From: Helicobacter cetorum
GTDB taxonomy: Bacteria > Campylobacterota > Campylobacteria > Campylobacterales > DZAY01
Assembly: GCA_022729735.1 (NCBI GenBank)
Contig: DZAY01000004.1
Location: 59,866-123,865, forward strand
Reading direction: 5' to 3'
DNA length: 64,000 nucleotides
Position 1 is the stretch's first letter. The number at the start of each line of letters is the position of its first letter. Of this stretch, positions 44,460-52,248 are shown one piece after another. Under the pieces are notes generated by a model that saw only the letters and a list, made by a program, of their open reading frames with translations, ran no database searches and had not been told where the DNA came from. A program made the position numbers and the translations under genes.

Positions 44460-45154
44460 ATATTATTTTTTTATCTTACATTTTAAATGAAAATTCTCCT
44501 AGTTATGGAAATAGAAATGTTTTTCAAATAACAAAAAATAGCGATATAAATAAAGGTGATATTGCAAATGATAGTAGTATAAAAACGACAGTTCATATTG
44601 GAACACATTTAGATATGCCATATCATTTTTATGAAGATGGTCAGACTATTGGGGACTTTCCAGCTGATTTTTGGGTATTTTCAAAAAAAGAGATACTTTT
44701 TATAGAATTGAAAGTTGAGAATGGAGAATTGATAATTAAAGATAAATTGATTGATGAACTTGAAAAAATAGTTCTCAATTCTCAATTCTCAATTCTCAAT
44801 TACAAATTATTAATTGTTAAAACAGGGATTTGTAATATTAGAGAAGATGAAAAATATTGGAAAGAAAATTATGGTTTTGCTCCAGAAATTTATGATTATT
44901 TGATAGAAAAATTTACAAATATTAGGGTATTTGGCTTTGATAGTATATCTATATCTTGTTTTAAAGATAGAATGATTGGTAGAGAAGCTCATAAAAGATT
45001 TTTAAATCCCAAAAGACCTATATTATTACTAGAAGATATGGATTTAAGATATATAAATAAAAATATAAACCTTAATAAAATAATTATAGCACCATTAAGG
45101 ATAGCTAAATGTGATGGATTACCTTGTACTATTATAGGAGTAGTCAATGAATAA
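44453..45154 (+). CDS. Cyclase-family (kynurenine formamidase-like) metal hydrolase
   Basis: A 233-residue protein with the family metal motif HIGTHLDMPYHF near residue 47, and later VFGFDSISI and the closing LRIAKCDGLPCTIIGVV. Members hydrolyse formamides or act as cyclases or dehydratases on carbohydrates. Between the metal motif and the core (residues about 84-116) lies a stretch containing VENGELIIKD and NSQFSILN, coded by two opposed heptamer repeats. The gene abuts an SDR and overlaps a HAD gene. The specific reaction in the sugar pathway is unknown. Confidence 0.75.
   Translation: MENIIFLSYILNENSPSYGNRNVFQITKNSDINKGDIANDSSIKTTVHIGTHLDMPYHFYEDGQTIGDFPADFWVFSKKEILFIELKVENGELIIKDKLIDELEKIVLNSQFSILNYKLLIVKTGICNIREDEKYWKENYGFAPEIYDYLIEKFTNIRVFGFDSISISCFKDRMIGREAHKRFLNPKRPILLLEDMDLRYINKNINLNKIIIAPLRIAKCDGLPCTIIGVVNE
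44704..44739 (+). repeat. Heptamer repeat, forward orientation, inside the cyclase gene
   Basis: About five diverged units of the ATTGAGA family lie in frame. They form the left arm of an inverted pair with 44772-44799; the arms can pair over 28 bases with about four mismatches and a 32-base spacer. Confidence 0.65.
44772..44799 (-). repeat. Heptamer repeat, reverse orientation, four perfect copies inside the cyclase gene
   Basis: Four identical units of TTCTCAA in a row encode LNSQFSILN within the cyclase-family protein. This is the cleanest copy of the repeat in the window. Confidence 0.9.
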
Positions 45155-45797
45155 TTCTCAATTATCAATTCTCAATCCCAAAATCTCAACTATTTTATGG
45201 GATTTTGATGGTGTTATATTAGACAGTATGAAAATCAAAGCTAATGGGTTTATTGAGCTTTTTAATGAATATGATAGTAAGAAAGTATCTGAATTAGAAA
45301 ATTATCATTATGCTAATGGTGGTGTATCAAGGTTTGAAAAGATTAGATATTTTTACAATCATATATTGTGTCAAGATGTTAGTGAAGAAACAATCAATAA
45401 ATTAGCAGATAAATTTGCAAAGTTAATTGAAAAAAATCTATATAATAAAAATAATTTAATTAATGATAGTGTCGATTATATAAGAGAAAATTATAAACAA
45501 TATAATTTTCATATAGTTTCTGGTGCAGAACATAACGAATTAAATGGCTTATGTAATAAGTTTGATTTAAATCAATATTTTATTACAATAAATGGTAGTC
45601 CTACAAAAAAAGATATTTTAATTAAAAATATTTTAGAAAAATTTAATTATAAAAAAGAAGAAACTATTTTAATAGGTGATAGCATTAATGATTATAATGC
45701 TACAAAAGCAAACGGCATAATTTTTTATGGATATAATAATTTGGAATTAAAAAAATTGGATAATTATATTTACTCATTTAAGGAGCTAAAATTTTGA
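45147..45797 (+). CDS. HAD-superfamily phosphatase
   Basis: A 216-residue HAD hydrolase with motif I ILWDFDGVILDSM, motif II serine in FHIVSGAEH, a lysine in PTKKDIL and motif IV ETILIGDSINDYNATKA, plus a helical cap between I and II. The first 13 residues (NNSQLSILNPK) are coded by heptamer repeats. It probably dephosphorylates a sugar-acid phosphate in an ulosonic acid route, like KdsC or NeuB-9-phosphate phosphatases, or a phosphosugar intermediate. It overlaps both neighbours. Confidence 0.8.
   Translation: MNNSQLSILNPKISTILWDFDGVILDSMKIKANGFIELFNEYDSKKVSELENYHYANGGVSRFEKIRYFYNHILCQDVSEETINKLADKFAKLIEKNLYNKNNLINDSVDYIRENYKQYNFHIVSGAEHNELNGLCNKFDLNQYFITINGSPTKKDILIKNILEKFNYKKEETILIGDSINDYNATKANGIIFYGYNNLELKKLDNYIYSFKELKF
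45153..45176 (-). repeat. Heptamer repeat, reverse orientation, at the HAD gene start
   Basis: Three and a half units of AATTCTC (one as AATTATC) begin five bases after the HAD gene's ATG and encode NSQLSILN at its N-terminus. Confidence 0.75.
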
Positions 45798-47290
45798 ATT
45801 CAAAAGAGCTAAATAACTCATATCAACAAAACAAACATAAATTTCATGATTATATAAACAATATCAAAAAAAATAGTAAATGGGATATCTATACTATAAT
45901 AAATGCTACACTTATAAAAAATCCATATACGAGTGATTTTCCTTTGAGGTTTTTCAAAAATGACACAAATACATCAAATAAAACTATACTATTTTTAAAA
46001 ACTGTTTTTAAGTTTTATTCAAAAAATATCTATCTCTATTTTTCATATATCATAGCTACTATAATTTATAAGAGTTATTATAAAAAAGAGAAAAAAAATG
46101 AGTTAAAAATTATCATTGATACATTTGGGTTGGTAGATAAAACAAATCAAAATAGTAAATTTAGTGAAAATTACCTTGTAGGTATATATGAAATATTTGA
46201 AAGGTTCAATACCTCATATGCTATACTTTTAAGACCTTATCAAGTGGGTAAAAATCCATTTAAATTAAAACAGTTTTTTAAGATTATTAATGAAGATAGT
46301 AGGGATTTTATATTTGAATATGAACTTTTAAGTATTGTCAATTTTATAGAACTTTTTGTTTTGATTATTGTTTATCCATTTAAGACATTGAGACTTCTAC
46401 AAAAAGAGCAAACTACGACAGATAAAATGTTTAACTACTCTTTAATAAGTGATTTAAAGCTTTTTAATTTTGAATCTATAACAAGATATATTTTAGGAAA
46501 AAATTTATCAAAAATAGAGAGTGTTGAAAAAATATTTTCATGGAGTGAGTTTCAAGTTATAGAGCGAAGTTTTAATTATGCCGTGCGAAATAGTAATTCA
46601 AAAATGGAGTTAATAGGACTTCAATTTTATTTAAATTATGAAGTATATTTTAATGCTTTTGTTGATGATTTGGATTATGATATGATGACATCACCTCACA
46701 AAGTTTTGGTAAATGGCAAATATTATATTTTAGATAGAGAAAAAGTAGTGTATGATGTGGGAGTTTCGCTTAGATATAAAGATGTGTTTAGTTTTGAAGG
46801 TATTAAAGATGAAAAAAATATTTTGCTTTTAGGATCATATATAGAAAATGATACAAAATATATGCTTGAATGTGTAGATAACTTTGAAAATATAATATTC
46901 AAAAATCATCCAGCAGTAGATATAAAAAGATTTGGTGATTTACCAAAAAATATAACAGTATCAAATGACAATATTTATAAACTTTTTGAAAATGCTAAGC
47001 TTGTAATAGGCACAGCATCAGGCTCATCAGTAGAAGCAGTAGCTTGTGGTGTATCTGTTATAATCATAGCGAGCAATGATAATCTGACGGCAAATCCATT
47101 AGTAGAATATGGAAAAGGTAAGATTTGGGATATTGCCTTTAGCAAAGATGATGTTATTTTTTTGTATAATAAATTGCTAGAGTATAGAAAAAGTAATTGT
47201 GATGAAATAAAAAATATAGGAAAGTGGTATAGGGATAATTTTTTTGAACCATTGACTGATGAAAATTTAATTAAAACATTTGGATTTTAA
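45794..47290 (+). CDS. Putative polysaccharide transferase, GT-B like
   Basis: A 498-residue protein with hydrophobic stretches near residues 65-95 and 180-200. The C-terminal half has ILLLGSYIENDTKYMLECVDNF, IIFKNHPAVDIKRFGDLP and the donor-type region LFENAKLVIGTASGSSVEAVACGVSVIIIA. An HP motif and an SGSSxxEA motif are typical of sialyltransferase-like and Kdo-transferase-like GT-B enzymes. It resembles in plan the protein at 35744-37294. TTG start after GGAGC. It is a candidate for adding an ulosonic acid residue, but the family is not firmly recognised. Confidence 0.5.
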   Translation: MNSKELNNSYQQNKHKFHDYINNIKKNSKWDIYTIINATLIKNPYTSDFPLRFFKNDTNTSNKTILFLKTVFKFYSKNIYLYFSYIIATIIYKSYYKKEKKNELKIIIDTFGLVDKTNQNSKFSENYLVGIYEIFERFNTSYAILLRPYQVGKNPFKLKQFFKIINEDSRDFIFEYELLSIVNFIELFVLIIVYPFKTLRLLQKEQTTTDKMFNYSLISDLKLFNFESITRYILGKNLSKIESVEKIFSWSEFQVIERSFNYAVRNSNSKMELIGLQFYLNYEVYFNAFVDDLDYDMMTSPHKVLVNGKYYILDREKVVYDVGVSLRYKDVFSFEGIKDEKNILLLGSYIENDTKYMLECVDNFENIIFKNHPAVDIKRFGDLPKNITVSNDNIYKLFENAKLVIGTASGSSVEAVACGVSVIIIASNDNLTANPLVEYGKGKIWDIAFSKDDVIFLYNKLLEYRKSNCDEIKNIGKWYRDNFFEPLTDENLIKTFGF

Positions 47291-47293
47291 TAA

Positions 47294-48589
47294 ATGAACA
47301 TAAAAAAAATAGGTAATTATTTACCATCATATCCCCACTACAAAATGAATATTTTTAGTGGGACTAATACTTTTAATGAAATTAATAATATATTTAAAAG
47401 ATTGTTTTTTAAAAATGATATTGTTAATTCTGGATATATACAAAAATATGAAAGTGTTATCTCTCAAAAAATAAAATCAAAATATATTTATACATTTGCT
47501 AGTGGTCGAATGGGGTTTTATACTATATTAAAAGCTATAGATATTCAAAAAGATGATGAAGTTATTATCCCTTCTTTTACTTGTATAGTTGTTCCAAATG
47601 CAATACTTTACACTGGAGCAAAACCATTATATTGTGATATCAAAGATGATGATTTTAATATAGATGTATCAAAAATAGAACAATGCATAACACAAAAGAC
47701 AAAAATAATTTATGCACAACATACTTTTGGACAGATGTGTGATATTAAAGCAATCAAAGAAATAGCAAAGAAACATAATCTGATAGTAATAGAAGATGTA
47801 GCATTAGCTCTTGGTGCTAAATTAGAAAATGAATTTGCAGGTACAATAGGTGATTTTGGATATTTTTCTACAGATAGAAGTAAAGTAATTAATACTGGGC
47901 TTGGAGGAATTGTTTCTATTAACAATGAAACATACTTAAAAAAGTTTGATGAAATATATAGTGATATTCCATATCTAAGCGATAGTATGACTAAAAAAAT
48001 AGCTAAAACTTTTGTTTTAAATGTCATAACACTCAATCCTTATTTTTACTGGCTTGGAAAATTTTTAAATGCAGTACTTTCAAAACTTAAATTAATGACT
48101 TATTTTTTAGATGAACCTTTTACTCAAAAAAAAGATATAATAAAATATCCGTATCCAGCAAAACTGTCTAGTATATTTGCAGAAATCGGTATTTCTCAAA
48201 TTGGTTTATTAGATTCAAACATTGAAAATAGAAGAAAAATTGCTAAACATTATAATGATATTTTAGGCATTTACACAGATGAATATATAAAAAATTCTAA
48301 AAATATTTTTTTAAGATATAGTTTTTTAGTAAAAAATAGAGATTACTGGGAAAAAAGATTTTCATCAAAAATTGATTTATCGATTTGGTTTAAAACTATT
48401 GCATCTGGAAGAATTGATAACTTTAAAGAAATAAATTATAAAGTTGGTAGTAACAAAGTCTCAGAATATGTATGCGAACATATATTTAATTTACCAACAC
48501 ACAATCAAATCAAACCAGAAAAATTAAAAAAATTATTATATGAACTAAAGAATTCGGGTGATATTATTACAAAGGAGAGAGTTTTATGA
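47294..48589 (+). CDS. DegT-family PLP aminotransferase-like protein
   Basis: A 431-residue DegT protein with FASGRMGFYTILKAI, IPSFTCIVVPNAILYTGAKP, IEDVALALGAKL and the catalytic lysine in FSTDRSKVINTGLGGI. An insertion of about 60 residues (around 228-290, FVLNVITLNPYFYWLGKFLN) contains a hydrophobic stretch and may associate with the membrane. Overlap with rfbF suggests a CDP-sugar or final-sugar modification. It could aminate a keto-sugar or act as a non-catalytic relative; the lysine argues for activity. Confidence 0.7.
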   Translation: MNIKKIGNYLPSYPHYKMNIFSGTNTFNEINNIFKRLFFKNDIVNSGYIQKYESVISQKIKSKYIYTFASGRMGFYTILKAIDIQKDDEVIIPSFTCIVVPNAILYTGAKPLYCDIKDDDFNIDVSKIEQCITQKTKIIYAQHTFGQMCDIKAIKEIAKKHNLIVIEDVALALGAKLENEFAGTIGDFGYFSTDRSKVINTGLGGIVSINNETYLKKFDEIYSDIPYLSDSMTKKIAKTFVLNVITLNPYFYWLGKFLNAVLSKLKLMTYFLDEPFTQKKDIIKYPYPAKLSSIFAEIGISQIGLLDSNIENRRKIAKHYNDILGIYTDEYIKNSKNIFLRYSFLVKNRDYWEKRFSSKIDLSIWFKTIASGRIDNFKEINYKVGSNKVSEYVCEHIFNLPTHNQIKPEKLKKLLYELKNSGDIITKERVL

Positions 48590-49362
48590 AAGTATTATTA
48601 TTAGCTGGTGGATTTGGTACAAGACTAAGTGAAGAGACAGATATAAGACCAAAGCCTATGGTTGAGATAGGAGGTGGTAAGCCTATTCTTTGGCATATAA
48701 TGAAGATATATAGCCACTATGGATATAATGATTTTGTAATACTTTTAGGATACAAAGGATATTATATCAAGGAGTATTTTTCAAACTATTTTAGACATCA
48801 AAGCGATATGACTATCGATTTATCTTCAAATAGTATAGAGTATTTTAATAATAAAACAGAACCTTGGAAAATAACTCTTATAGATACAGGATTAGACACT
48901 ATGACTGGGGGTAGAATCAAAAAAGCCCAAAAAATAGTCGGAAACAAGCAATTTATGCTTACATATGGAGATGGTGTTGCTGACATAGACATAAATAAAT
49001 TGGTGAATTTTCATAAATCTCACGGTAAATCTATGACTATGACATCTGCTCAACCTGATGGAAGATTTGGAGCATTGAATATTGATGAACAAGATAAGGT
49101 TTTGGAATTCAAAGAAAAACCAAAAGGAGATGGTAGCTGGATAAATGCTGGATTTTTTGTATGTGAGCCAAAAGTTTTTGATTATATTGATGATAATATA
49201 TATACTGTATTTGAGCAAAATCCTCTCAAAAATTTGGCAAGAGATGGAGAAATATACACGTATAAACATAACGGTTTTTGGATGCCTATGGATACTCTTA
49301 GGGATAAACATAAATTAAATGAGTTGTGGGAAAATAAAAATGCTCCTTGGAAAGTATGGTAA
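48586..49362 (+). CDS. rfbF: Glucose-1-phosphate cytidylyltransferase
   Basis: A 258-residue enzyme making CDP-glucose from glucose-1-phosphate and CTP. LLLAGGFGTRLSEETDIRPKPMVEIGGGKPILWHIMKIYSHYG, VILLGYKGYYIKEYF, TYGDGVADIDI and GFFVCEPKVFDYI match RfbF closely, at its usual length of about 257 residues. It is the first step of the CDP-6-deoxyhexose pathway. The next gene in that pathway, rfbG, is separated from it by an unrelated coiled-coil gene. Confidence 0.95.
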   Translation: MKVLLLAGGFGTRLSEETDIRPKPMVEIGGGKPILWHIMKIYSHYGYNDFVILLGYKGYYIKEYFSNYFRHQSDMTIDLSSNSIEYFNNKTEPWKITLIDTGLDTMTGGRIKKAQKIVGNKQFMLTYGDGVADIDINKLVNFHKSHGKSMTMTSAQPDGRFGALNIDEQDKVLEFKEKPKGDGSWINAGFFVCEPKVFDYIDDNIYTVFEQNPLKNLARDGEIYTYKHNGFWMPMDTLRDKHKLNELWENKNAPWKVW

Positions 49363-49802
49363 TGTTTAAAGATGATATTTTTGATGAATGGCTGGATAGT
49401 GAAAGCAAAAGAGTACTCGAAAAATTTAAACAAAATGAACAACTATCAATTGAAGACAAAATGATACTGACATTAAAAGCACAAACAAATCACTTTGCCC
49501 ATTTGGATATAGAAATTCGAGAAGAGATAGAAAAGTCAAGAAAACTCTCAAGTGAAGAGATAAAAGCTTTCAGAGATGAACAAAACAAAAAGTGGGATGA
49601 ACAAAACAAAAAGTGGGATGAACAAAACAAAAAGTGGGATGAACAAAACAAAAAGTGGGACGAAAATCAAAAAGAGTTAAAAGATATAAGGAATGAAATG
49701 AATAAAATATATCAGTCAATTAATAATCAAACTTGGAAGATGATAGGTGCTGTTGGACTGATAGTAATACTTGGTAAATTAATAGATAGTTTTGGTAATT
49801 AA
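49362..49802 (+). CDS. Coiled-coil membrane protein with DEQNKKW repeats
   Basis: A 146-residue protein of unrecognised family. The start ATG at 49362 overlaps the rfbF stop (TAATG); earlier in-frame ATGs at 49347 and 49356 lie inside rfbF. The N-terminal part (FKDDIFDEWLDSESKRVLEKF, ILTLKAQTNHFAHLD) is acidic and helical. Residues 72-99 are four exact copies of DEQNKKW, giving a heptad coiled coil, followed by ENQKELKDIRNEMNKIYQSI. A hydrophobic helix near the C-terminus (MIGAVGLIVILGKLI) makes it a tail-anchored protein. It is not expected in a CDP-sugar operon and may be a recent insertion. Confidence 0.65.
   Translation: MFKDDIFDEWLDSESKRVLEKFKQNEQLSIEDKMILTLKAQTNHFAHLDIEIREEIEKSRKLSSEEIKAFRDEQNKKWDEQNKKWDEQNKKWDEQNKKWDENQKELKDIRNEMNKIYQSINNQTWKMIGAVGLIVILGKLIDSFGN
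49575..49658 (+). repeat. Four perfect 21-bp tandem repeats
   Basis: Four identical copies of a 21-base unit, each coding DEQNKKW, with no base difference between copies; a diverged fifth begins GACGAAAATC. Identity at the DNA level suggests recent expansion. Length changes would keep the frame. Confidence 0.93.
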
Positions 49803-49804
49803 CA

Positions 49805-50905
49805 ATGTTTGAGAATATATATAAAAATAAAAAAGTTTTAGTTACAGGGCATACAGGTTTTAAGGGTAGTTGGTTGGTATCTTGGCTATTGAAGCTAGGT
49901 GCAGAGGTAGTAGGCATATCAAAAGATATACCTACAAAGCCGTCGATGTTTGAAGAGCTCAAGCTAGATACAAAAATCAAGCACTATATAGAAGACATCA
50001 GAAACTTAGATAAAATAGTAGAGATTTTTGCTAGTGAAAAGCCAGATATACTATTTCATTTAGCAGCACAGCCTATAGTATCTGTATCGTATGCAAACCC
50101 GATAGAAACTCTAAGCTCAAATATAATGGGTACAGCAAATGTACTAGAAGCACTAAGAGTGCTAAACAATAAATGTACAGCAATAATCATAACAAGTGAT
50201 AAATGCTATGACAATGTAGAGTGGATATGGGGATATAAAGAGAGCGATCATATGGGTGGCAAGGATATATACAGTGGCTCAAAAGGTGGAGCAGAGCTGG
50301 TTATTAAGTCTTATTACCACTCTTTTTTTAAAAACAAAAACTCAAATGTAAAACTAGCAATAGGTAGAGCAGGTAATGTAATAGGTGGTGGAGACTGGGC
50401 AAAAGATAGGATAGTAGTCGATTGTATGCAGTCTTGGAGTAAGGGGGAGAATGTAGAGATAAGAAGCCCACAAGCTACAAGACCGTGGCAACATGTATTA
50501 GAGCCACTTAGTGGGTATCTAGCACTAGGTCAGATGCTATATCAACATGATAGTTTGCATGGAGAGGCTTTTAACTTTGGTCCACGAGCAGAACAAAACC
50601 ATACAGTAGTGGAGTTATTGGCAGACCTTAGTAAGTATTGGCATTTTGAAAATGTAGCAGATGCTTATAGAGTAACAGATAATATACCTTTTCACGAGGC
50701 TGGATTATTGAAGCTAAATTGTGATAAAGCACTATTTCATCTAAAATGGCAAGCTACACTAGAATACAAAGATACTATCAAGTTTACAAGTGAGTGGTAC
50801 TATGACTACTACAAGCACAATGCAGATATGTACAACAAAACACTAACTCAAATACAAGAGTATGAAGAGTTGGCAACAAAAAGAGAACTATTATGGACAA
50901 GGTAA
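49805..50905 (+). CDS. rfbG: CDP-glucose 4,6-dehydratase
   Basis: A 366-residue SDR that converts CDP-glucose to CDP-4-keto-6-deoxyglucose. KVLVTGHTGFKGSWLVSWLLKLGAEVVG, LFHLAAQPIVSVSYANPIET, ITSDKCYDN, the active-site YSGSKGGAELVI and RAGNVIGGGDWAKDRIVVD are family motifs. With rfbF it defines a CDP-deoxyhexose route. No 3-deoxygenation genes (DdhC/DdhD, i.e. RfbH) follow, so the final sugar keeps its C3 oxygen. It overlaps the cupin gene by 13 bases. Confidence 0.95.
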   Translation: MFENIYKNKKVLVTGHTGFKGSWLVSWLLKLGAEVVGISKDIPTKPSMFEELKLDTKIKHYIEDIRNLDKIVEIFASEKPDILFHLAAQPIVSVSYANPIETLSSNIMGTANVLEALRVLNNKCTAIIITSDKCYDNVEWIWGYKESDHMGGKDIYSGSKGGAELVIKSYYHSFFKNKNSNVKLAIGRAGNVIGGGDWAKDRIVVDCMQSWSKGENVEIRSPQATRPWQHVLEPLSGYLALGQMLYQHDSLHGEAFNFGPRAEQNHTVVELLADLSKYWHFENVADAYRVTDNIPFHEAGLLKLNCDKALFHLKWQATLEYKDTIKFTSEWYYDYYKHNADMYNKTLTQIQEYEELATKRELLWTR

Positions 50906-51330
50906 TAGATGGTGTAATACTCACACCACTAAAACAAATATATCACCCAAAAGGTGATATATATCATGCTATGAAGTGTGATGATGCTGGATTTAGTGGA
51001 TTTGGTGAGGCTTATTTTTCTACTATTCATAAAGATGTGATAAAAGGGTGGAAAAAACATACTCAAATGGTGCTAAATCTAGTAGTACCACAAGGTGAAA
51101 TAGAGTTTGTAATATACGATGATAGAGAAAATTCAGACACAAAAGGTCAATTTTTTTCGATAAAACTTTCACATAACAATTACCAAAGGCTTACAGTGCC
51201 ACATGGTGTATTTATGGCATTTAGAGGTATAGGTGATGGTACAAATATGCTACTAAATTTAGCTAGTATCAAACATGATCCAAATGAAGCAATAAATATA
51301 GCACTAGAAGATATACACTATGAGTGGTAA
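50893..51330 (+). CDS. RmlC-like sugar 3,5-epimerase (cupin)
   Basis: A 145-residue cupin resembling dTDP-4-dehydrorhamnose 3,5-epimerases but shorter than RmlC (about 180). It has GVILTPLKQIYHPKGDIYHAMK, GFGEAYFSTIHKDVIKGWKKH with the active-site histidine and KGWKxH motif, and QRLTVPHGVFMAFRGI. Its place after rfbG suggests it epimerises CDP-4-keto-6-deoxyglucose at C3 and/or C5. The final reductase is the next gene. Confidence 0.85.
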   Translation: MDKVIDGVILTPLKQIYHPKGDIYHAMKCDDAGFSGFGEAYFSTIHKDVIKGWKKHTQMVLNLVVPQGEIEFVIYDDRENSDTKGQFFSIKLSHNNYQRLTVPHGVFMAFRGIGDGTNMLLNLASIKHDPNEAINIALEDIHYEW

Positions 51331-52246
51331 AGTCTTAGTAACAGGTGGACTTGGCAATCTAGGTAGCTACATCGTATCGACACTAGCGAAGTGTGGATAC
51401 GATGTGTATGTACTCACAAGAAAAGAAAAATATAAACTAGATGTAAAATATCATATAATTGAAGCAGATATTACAGATATATCATCTTTAGAGAAAAATC
51501 TCGATTTTGATCTCGATTTTTGTGTACATACTGCTAGTTTTAATGAGTTTTTTTTACCAAACTACCCTCAACTTGCACTAAATATTAATACACTAGGTAC
51601 TAGAAATTTACTAGAAGTATTAGCAAAAAGAGGTTTGAAGCACTTTTTGTATTTTAGTACATTTCATGTATATGGTGCTAGTGGTGGTATAGTAGATGAA
51701 AATAGCCCAATAAATCCAAAAAATGACTATGCTTCTACACATCTATTTGCAGAGTATTATGTAAAACAGTTTTTTTTCACACATAAGATAAACTATACGA
51801 TTATACGATTGACAAATAGCTATGGAGTACCACTCTATAAAGGTACAGACAAGTGGTATTTGGTAATAAATGACTTATCAAAAGTAGCTTTTGAAACAAA
51901 ACAAATCATCATCAAAAGTAATGGCGAAGCAAAAAGGGATTTTATCCACATGCAAGATGTAGCAGTAGTAGTAGATAAACTCCTACAAAAAGCCCCTACA
52001 AATGATATATACAATCTATCATCAACAAAAACATACAAGGTTATTGAATTGGCACATATAGTCAAAGAGGTGTATGAAAAAAGATATAATCAAATAATCG
52101 ATATAAGTATCAATAAAGAAGATAAAAATATATATGAAGATATTTTTGTTGATAATAAAAAATTAAAAAATATAATAGATTTTGATGTACAAGAGAAGAT
52201 AGAAGAGAGTGTGAATAAAATATTTGATTTACTTGAAAGGCATTAG
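51320..52246 (+). CDS. NAD(P)-dependent SDR, probable CDP-4-keto-6-deoxyhexose reductase
   Basis: A 308-residue extended SDR with VLVTGGLGNLGSYIVSTL, YFSTFHVYG, active-site YASTHLFAEYYVK (a YxxxH variant in place of the usual YxxxK) and RLTNSYGVP. It ends the rfbF-rfbG-epimerase-reductase set and probably reduces the 4-keto group to make a CDP-6-deoxyhexose. The Y-A-S-T-H reading removes the usual catalytic lysine; the family also includes such variants, so activity is uncertain. The sugar configuration cannot be predicted. Confidence 0.75.
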   Translation: MSGKVLVTGGLGNLGSYIVSTLAKCGYDVYVLTRKEKYKLDVKYHIIEADITDISSLEKNLDFDLDFCVHTASFNEFFLPNYPQLALNINTLGTRNLLEVLAKRGLKHFLYFSTFHVYGASGGIVDENSPINPKNDYASTHLFAEYYVKQFFFTHKINYTIIRLTNSYGVPLYKGTDKWYLVINDLSKVAFETKQIIIKSNGEAKRDFIHMQDVAVVVDKLLQKAPTNDIYNLSSTKTYKVIELAHIVKEVYEKRYNQIIDISINKEDKNIYEDIFVDNKKLKNIIDFDVQEKIEESVNKIFDLLERH

Positions 52247-52248
52247 AA

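Noticed and set aside
43539..44799. Possible insertion sequence or its remnant around the heptamer repeats.
   Set aside because: No transposase-like frame or target-site duplication could be recognised; the sequence between arms is ordinary coding DNA or a short spacer.
49575..49658. Possible CRISPR array from 21-bp repeats.
   Set aside because: The repeats are directly adjacent without spacers and are in frame in a protein gene.
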